From: Lingula anatina
Lineage: Eukaryota > Brachiopoda > Lingulata > Lingulida > Lingulidae
Direction: 5' to 3'
Assembly: GCF_001039355.2 (NCBI RefSeq)
Contig: NW_019773714.1
Location: forward strand, 356,487-420,486
DNA: 64,000 nucleotides
In this document: positions 58,169 through 64,000 of the stretch, piece after piece
Layout: every line of letters begins with the position of its first letter
Numbering within the stretch: the first letter of the stretch is position 1
Position numbers and translations under genes: made by a program
Notes under the pieces: model-generated
Database searches by the model: none
What the model was told of the DNA's origin: nothing
Seen by the model: the letters and a program-made list of their open reading frames with translations, nothing else

Positions 58169-61100
58169 ATGTCTGGAGAACTTGATCTTGTATCACATCG
58201 GGCAGAAATATTTCGCTCAAAACTCATTGAAGACTTTCATTTGTTGGATGGAATGGATGAAAGAGGAAAGATTGAAGCTCCAAAATATTATTCAAAAGAT
58301 GCTTCAGGTTGGTTTTGCTTATCATTTTATTCTTTGTAAAGATAAGCTACATGTAAACATTGTACATTTACTTGAATAGTTTAAAAGTAAATGTAAAACT
58401 AAATGTCTGTTTAATATTTGTGTAGGCATTGAATGTTTTCTACTGATGCTCATTGCTGCTAGTTTGAAATGACCTTTAATTTTTTATTGCACCAGGATAC
58501 AGCAAATTTGTGATTGATAATCATTATGTGTGCTATGGATTAAACATTTGAACTTTGAGAAACTGAAATTGGAGGCCATACAAGAAAGAAAGAAATATAT
58601 AGTGAATTTTTTCTGGGCAAAGTACTGGTAATAAGAATTCATGTGGTTTTGAACATTTAGATGTGTGAATAAGGTGAAGTTGGGAAGGGCACAGGTAAAA
58701 ACTCTAAAAAATCCTTTTTTTTTTTTTTGCTTCAACCTCTTTTACACTGGATGGCGTCCTTTGTGTGACCATGAAACTGGTATTGCTGTGGTGGTAGAAA
58801 GGAGCCACAAGCATTGCTTTGGTTGCAGAATGAATTCTCAATGCTTGGCTAGTTGTTGGCATGTAAAGTATTATTTTTTTACTCTCAGACTGGGCCATAC
58901 TATGGGACGAAGAAAGGGTGCCATCCAGTGTAAAGGAGGCTTTCATCACCCTCCTCTCTTCATTGTCAGTGGTTCACGTTCAATTTATGATTCGATTTTT
59001 CTTAGATCCTCTTAAATTTAAGAAGATTTTGTTTGAGAATCCTACTGGACTGGTTCGCTTTCAAGTGTATTCAAGCAAAGATAAAGTGGTTCTCAGCAAA
59101 ACGGACAGAAGGAGGAATAGGCTGGTCAATAAAAATACAAAGAACCCACCTTTGAACATGTGGGCAGACTGGATTGTTGAAAATATCCTTTTCAACAAGA
59201 TAATAATATTGATTCTTTTCGATATGCTGATGTTCACAATTATGAAGTGTGTAAATTGTAATTTGGAGTTTAATTCTTTTATTTGTGTTAAGAAACTGTG
59301 GGAGATATCTTATTTATGGTTTACTGATAACATATAACAATATATAAAATATTTATACAAAATCCAGATTGTTTGTTTAGATAAGAAAAGAAATAGACTT
59401 TGGTGATGTAATAAAGTGCTATATTTCCTTGACTGCCATTCAGGTTCTTGGTTCCAGAATACAATTTTGGGAATTATTTTGCTTAACACTGTTGTCTTGG
59501 GAGTACAAGCAGGTAATATTTATGTATTTTATTATACTGTTTTATCCATTCCTGTGATTTTACAATTTTCCATGTATGAATATCACTTTTTTCTGTGCAC
59601 TGAATAAATCCAGTTTAATATTTAATTAAATGTTCACAGAGTTATTCAGTTAATGCTACTATAACAATAAATACATTATTTAGTATGCTGTGCAAAAAGG
59701 CATGATGTGGTAATCGTGTATTGAAATGAAATTTTGCCTTTTTCAGAGATAAGTGAAAACAACTCTCCTGATGTCAAACACCTACGTACCATTCTAGATA
59801 TATTTGACTATGTATCTCTATTTGTGTTTGCTTTGGAGATTTTTCTCAAGTGGATTGATGATTTTATTACATTTTGGCAAAATGGATGGAACATATTTGA
59901 CTTCTTGGTTACCTTCTTGGTATGTGTATAATACAGTATACAAACAGTATATGATTTTAATTTTATTTAAATAGACCAATATAGATATAACAGTTTGAAT
60001 ATAAACATGCTTAAAAGGTCATACTCACAGATGAAACTTAAAATAAGGAAGATATTTATTAATTTGTGACAATGTTAAAATCAGAAAATCCTGTCATGGC
60101 ATTACATGAACATTTTCTTCCATTTCCAGTCTTTCATCCCAGAGATAATGAAGTGGACCTCTCCAGTTAAGAATGACTCTGTAACCTCAGAACTTAGTGT
60201 AATTGCTGATAATTTGAGAGTTTTCAGAATTCTCAGATCCTTGAAAATGGTCTCACGTTTTAGACAAGTACGTTTAATTGCACTTGCAGTTGCTAAGGCC
60301 TTTCAGGTAAGACACTTTTATTGAAAAAAATTTTTAAAAAATTAATAACCAGCATGAAAGACATCTTTTACATTGTTGGACAATTATAATTTAAATAAAG
60401 ACCATGATTTGGTCTTTACTTTTTGTAACAGCCTTACAGGGCTATGGTACCTATGTACTATAACTAAATCAAAGGCTGGACAATATTGTATTATGTACTA
60501 ATTTGGCAAATTGTTAGCAATGTGTTTATTCTAATTGGAATTTTTACTGATTTTTTTTTTTCAGTCCATGATGTTCATTTTGCTGCTCTTGTCTATTTTT
60601 GCCTATATATTTGCCATAGCAGGCGTGATCTTCTTTGACCAGCATTCCCAGTCCAACAGAACTGATTTGCTGTATAAATCGAGCTTCAGGTATGGAAAAT
60701 GTGTGCTAATTTTATTCATTTATTATTATAGTTTTTGTATTTCTATTTTATTTTTTATTCTATGGAACACAAAAGCATTTTCACTTTATCTGTTTAGAGA
60801 AGTTCATATTAGCATTCAGATTAGTATGGTATCTTTCAGTCTCTTAATTATGCTTATGTTTATAAGTATTGATGCTTATCAATTTTTTTTAATCAAGATT
60901 TATTTTTCTTTATTGCAGCAGCCTGCTGGCAGCGTTAACCACTCTTTTTCAACTGTTAACTTTGGACCACTGGCATGACATATATAAAGATGTGACGCAA
61001 GTGGTAGATCCCATGTTTTCTGGCTTCTACATCATATTGTGGATTTGCATTGGATCCTTTATTTTCAGGAACATTTTTGTTGGCATTATGGGTAAATAGA

Positions 61101-62746
61101 CAAAAGTGCTAGTTTCTCCCTGCCTTGATCTTGTCTAGCATTTACTTTTAATTTTAGAGTTACAGTTTTGTTCATCTGCGAGTTTAGAACTGGAAAAAAA
61201 TCATGGAATCATTCTTTTTTCCTGTCTTCAAACATATGTCATTGATCTGATTTTGATTTAAAGAAAATTAATAGTTATTGAAATTGTTCTTAAAATTTTA
61301 GTGCAATATAACAAGTTTTTGCTATTACAATCTGATCTTTGTAGAAGATATTGCTGTAGCATAGTTCATGTAATGTTCAAGACTATTGCATTTCATAATT
61401 TATTTTTTATTTCAGTCAACAATTTCCAAAGTATAAGGAANTTGACAGCTTTGCTGCCTTGTTTTTAATCAAGATTTATTTTTCTTTATTGCAGCAGCCT
61501 GCTGGCAGCGTTAACCACTCTTTTTCAACTGTTAACTTTGGACCACTGGCATGACATATATAAAGATGTGACGCAAGTGGTAGATCCCATGTTTTCTGGC
61601 TTCTACATCATATTGTGGATTTGCATTGGATCCTTTATTTTCAGGAACATTTTTGTTGGCATTATGGGTAAATAGACAAAAGTGCTAGTTTCTCCCTGCC
61701 TTGATCTTGTCTAGCATTTACTTTTAATTTTAGAGTTACAGTTTTGTTCATCTGCGAGTTTAGAACTGGAAAAAAATCATGGAATCATTCTTTTTTCCTG
61801 TCTTCAAACATATGTCATTGATCTGATTTTGATTTAAAGAAAATTAATAGTTATTGAAATTGTTCTTAAAATTTTAGTGCAATATAACAAGTTTTTGCTA
61901 TTACAATCTGATCTTTGTAGAAGATATTGCTGTAGCATAGTTCATGCAATGTTCAAGACTATTGCATTTCATAATTTATTTTTTATTTCAGTCAACAATT
62001 TCCAAAGTATAAGGAATGACTTGTTTAACGAAGTGCTAGAAATTGAAGAGCTAAAACAACAGAACGAGAAAATTGAAAAACTAAATGAAGAGTTGGAAAA
62101 ACAAGACCAGTTATTAAAAGGGCAAAGGTTAGTATTAAATGATATTTAAAGGTTAGTATTTAATGGTAAGTCATACTGATAATGTAATAACAAACTGTTG
62201 GATGTTGAAATTGTCATTTTTGTATTTATGGTAATTTTTATTTATGGGGGCAGCTACAACAAAGCTTTCAGTTGCATTATTACATTATACAATTTTAAAA
62301 ATGTTATTCATAATTAGCAAATTGGCCAGATTAAAGATAATTTGTAATTATGAGTTATAGAAAACATTTCTTTCAGAGATCAAGCACATGCTGTGATATC
62401 CCAATCAAAGTTGTCATCTACTGATGAAACTCAGACACCAGGGGACACCTTGAAGCCAAGGGATGAGTATGTATAGCTGGGATTCTGCTTATGTTGATGG
62501 TTTTACAGAAATTAAAAGCTGTATCACAGAGTTTATTTAGAATTAAAAGTCATCCACTTCCTTATCTATCCTGTACATTAAAAAGAGGCAGACTGAGAGT
62601 ATTTTGCAATGTTAAATTTGAAAACCATTCACTTGGAATTTCTTTTTTCTTCTCAAGTGGAAAAACAAAAGATATGCAACTAGAATACAAGGAACTCAGC
62701 AATGCTCTCAGCAAGCAGTTTATAGCAGGTGACAGAAGTACAAAGA
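58169..62746 (+). CDS. CATSPER2: CATSPER2, sperm cation channel pore-forming subunit 2, 3' end outside the window
   Basis: Exons: 58169-58307, 59006-59182, 59444-59512, 59747-59919, 60130-60306, 60565-60689, 60919-61091 (repeated at 61495-61667 by an assembly overlap), 61992-62127, 62377-62466, 62658-62746. Phases agree for about 449 codons. CatSper2 is one of four alpha subunits of the sperm flagellar Ca2+ channel. It has an N-terminal IRSRLI-type helix (IFRSKLIEDFHLLDG), PPLNMWADWIVE before S1, S1 (NTILGIILLNTVVLGV), S2 (IFDYVSLFVFALEIFLKWID), S3 (GWNIFDFLVTFL), S4 with spaced charges (LRVFRILRSLKMVSRFRQVR), S5 (MMFILLLLSIFAYIFAIAGV), the pore loop with the CatSper2-style filter TLDHWHD, S6 (ILWICIGSFIFRNIFVG), VNNFQSIRNDL and a coiled coil (EELKQQNEKIEKLNEELEKQ). 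The intron after 59182 is of U12 type (ATATCCTTTT). The rest of the C-terminus lies beyond the window. Read-through after 62746 would add a few codons before a stop. Confidence 0.92.
58736..58939. mobile_element. 204-bp MITE in CATSPER2 intron 1
   Basis: Terminal inverted repeats of about 20 bases: CCTCTTTTACACTGGATGGC at the left and the reverse complement of CCTCCTTTACACTGGATGGC at the right (58920-58939). No coding capacity and no clear target-site duplication, so the superfamily is unresolved. Confidence 0.78.
59183..59443 (+). other. U12-type AT-AG intron of CATSPER2
   Basis: The intron starts ATATCCTTTT, a perfect minor-spliceosome donor. It carries a branch-site match TTTCCTTGAC at 59424-59433, with the branch A 11 bases before the terminal CAG. 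Splicing here joins GTT GAA A to GT TCT TGG in frame, giving WIVESSWFQN, which aligns without gaps to the pre-S1/S1 border of CatSper2. No GT donor gives this fit; the only nearby one (59242) would insert about 20 extra hydrophobic residues. Confidence 0.8.
60886..62016 (+). repeat. Unmerged contig overlap duplicating the CATSPER2 pore exon
   Basis: Bases about 60886-61440 reappear at about 61462-62016, offset 576, across the single n at 61441. I see one difference (ttcatgtaatg against ttcatgcaatg). The second contig begins with about 20 unique bases. The pore exon and the start of the following exon are therefore present twice only because of scaffolding. Confidence 0.93.
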
Positions 62747-62926
62747 GTAAGGATATATTATATTATTCCAACAAATCATGTTAAGTTAAATGCATTATTC
62801 CTATATGATTAAGAACTATGAATTCAGGTAAATATAAAGAACTATTTTCTTGACTGTTTAAAGTTTGCCAGAAATAATTAGCCATGTAAAGGTTTAAATA
62901 ATGCTTTTTATGTACAGACACAGATG

Positions 62927-63010
62927 TGTCTGTACATATAGCCGTCATCTGCGTCTGTCGTCGCCGTCGCTGTCGCTGGGGCCATCGCCGTCGCCTTCGC
63001 CGTTGGCGTG
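62927..63010. repeat. Palindrome and GTCGCC-rich junction before the satellite
   Basis: An inverted word acagacacagatgtgtctgt is followed by a stretch of gtcgccgtcgctgtcgc units and cgccgttggcgtgc. It stands at the border of the 161-bp array and looks like the end of an interspersed element. Confidence 0.6.
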
Positions 63011-63017
63011 CACTTTA

Positions 63018-64000
63018 ACCGTAAACACGATAAGTGAAAAACCATTTTACCTTTTGGCTTGAAAGTTACAGAACTGATGAATATTCATAATACGCAGGTC
63101 AAGTTCGAAAATCAGCATGATCGGGCTATTTGTAGGGAAGTTATGCTTTTTTTCAGTTTTTTCAGCATATATGCAACACCGTAAACACGATAAGTGGAAA
63201 AAAAGTTTTACCTTTTGGTTTGAAACTTACAGAACTGATGAATATTTATAATACGCAGGTCAAGTTCGAAAATCAGCATGATCGGGTCATTTTTAGGGAA
63301 GTTATGCTTTTTTTTCACTTTTTTCAGCATATATGCAACACCGTAAACACGATAAGTGGAAAACCTTTTTACCTTTTGGCTTGAAAATTACAGAACTGAT
63401 GAATATTCATAATACGCAGGTCAAGTTCGAAAATCAGCATGATCGGGTCATTTTTAGGGAAGTTATGCTTTTTTTTCACTTTTTTCAGCATATATGCAAC
63501 ACCGTAAACACGATAAGTGGAAAACCTTTTTACCTTTTGGCTTGAAAATTACAGAACTGATGAATATTCATAATACGCAGGTCAAGTTCGAAAATCAGCA
63601 TGATCGGGTCATTTTTAGGGAAGTTATGCTTTTTTTTCACTTTTTTCAGCATATATGCAACACCGTAAACACGATAAGTGGAAAACCTTTTTACCTTTTG
63701 GCTTGAAAATTACAGAACTGATGAATATTCATAATACGCAGGTCAAGTTCGAAAATCAGCATGATCGGGTCATTTTTAGGGAAGTTATGCTTTTTTTTCA
63801 CTTTTTTCAGCATATATGCAACACCGTAAACACGATAAGTGGAAAACCTTTTTACCTTTTGGCTTGAAAATTACAGAACTGATGAATATTCATAATACGC
63901 AGGTCAAGTTCGAAAATCAGCATGATCGGGTCATTTTTAGGGAAGTTATGCTTTTTTTTCACTTTTTTCAGCATATATGCAACACCGTAAACACGATAAG
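63018..64000. repeat. 161-bp satellite array running off the window
   Basis: Units start at 63018, 63178, 63340, 63501, 63662, 63823 and 63984 (word accgtaaacacgataagtg), so the period is 160-162. The first two units are diverged (frequent single-base changes); the later ones are practically identical, as expected for an array homogenised from its interior. Each unit holds a 70-codon open frame that simply repeats with the array, which I do not consider a gene. The array probably lies in a CATSPER2 intron. Confidence 0.96.

Noticed and set aside
58665-58949. Open frames on both strands in CATSPER2 intron 1
   Set aside because: They lie across a MITE with inverted ends, which explains the mirrored frames.
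59183-59242. Extension of CATSPER2 exon 2 by about 20 hydrophobic codons, and a pair of mutually exclusive S1 exons
   Set aside because: Both the extension and the next exon resemble an S1 helix, but the U12 donor ATATCC at 59183 with its branch site gives the correct single S1 and an ungapped alignment. The extension is better read as intron.
63333-63867. Repeated 70-codon open frames
   Set aside because: They are one frame of a 161-bp satellite seen in successive units; they do not resemble any protein and follow the period exactly.
1-64000. CRISPR arrays, operons or other prokaryotic features
   Set aside because: The genes are spliced and of animal families; the regular repeats are satellites, minisatellites or contig overlaps, with no spacer structure.

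Overview
The window is AT-rich nuclear DNA from a marine invertebrate animal. It holds multi-exon genes with ordinary GT-AG introns, an intact LINE, MITE-like hairpins, satellite arrays and frequent acatgt/taggcct words. The gene set (CatSper2, a MALT1 paracaspase with death and Ig domains, IgGFc-binding-domain receptors) suggests a lophotrochozoan, perhaps a mollusc, but I cannot fix the species. Five single 'n' bases (16312, 35565, 43334, 57538, 61441) behave as contig joins, and at two of them the flanking sequence is repeated because the overlap was not merged. Gene order across each n is therefore a scaffolding hypothesis.

Layout. 1-8184 (+): the last exon of a truncated IgGFc-binding-like paralogue, then a complete six-exon IgGFc-binding-domain transmembrane receptor of 937 codons. 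8185-16311: no gene seen, only dispersed and simple repeats. 16712-19853 (-): the middle of EXOSC10, the nuclear exosome 3'-5' exonuclease, with part of one exon copied in decayed tandem form. About 19985-23450 (-): an L2/CR1-like LINE with an uninterrupted 1070-codon ORF. 23511-26546 (+): a second IgGFc-binding-like receptor missing its first exons. 28737-29543 (+): a single-exon TMEM53/DUF829 protein. 30489-37269 (-): a complete 17-exon cytosolic threonyl-tRNA synthetase (700 aa). 35.6-38.0 kb: extra first-exon and promoter candidates inside and upstream of it. 39445-40476 (+): the last three exons of an unrecognised small membrane protein. 43335-45600: a tandem array whose unit looks like an exon on the minus strand. 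49349-56528 (-): a complete 16-exon MALT1 paracaspase (810 aa). 58169-62746+ (+): CATSPER2, the sperm cation channel subunit, open at its 3' end, with a 161-bp satellite in its last visible intron.

How it fits together. The exon models of TARS1, MALT1, CATSPER2, the EXOSC10 part and the first receptor were checked by splice phase and all close in frame. Two themes stand out: a cell-surface receptor family (signal peptide, IgGFcBP_N-type ectodomain, DNDCDG acidic motif, Ser/Thr stalk, one membrane helix, conserved cytoplasmic tail) present in at least three copies, and a MALT1 with three N-terminal Ig domains instead of two and an apparent C-terminal TRAF6 motif. The most unusual sequence-level observation is an AT-AG U12-type intron in CATSPER2, which restores the alignment to the S1 helix exactly. 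The main caution is 16.3-23.5 kb, where two half-genes meet at a LINE, as expected for a chimeric join or a LINE-associated rearrangement.
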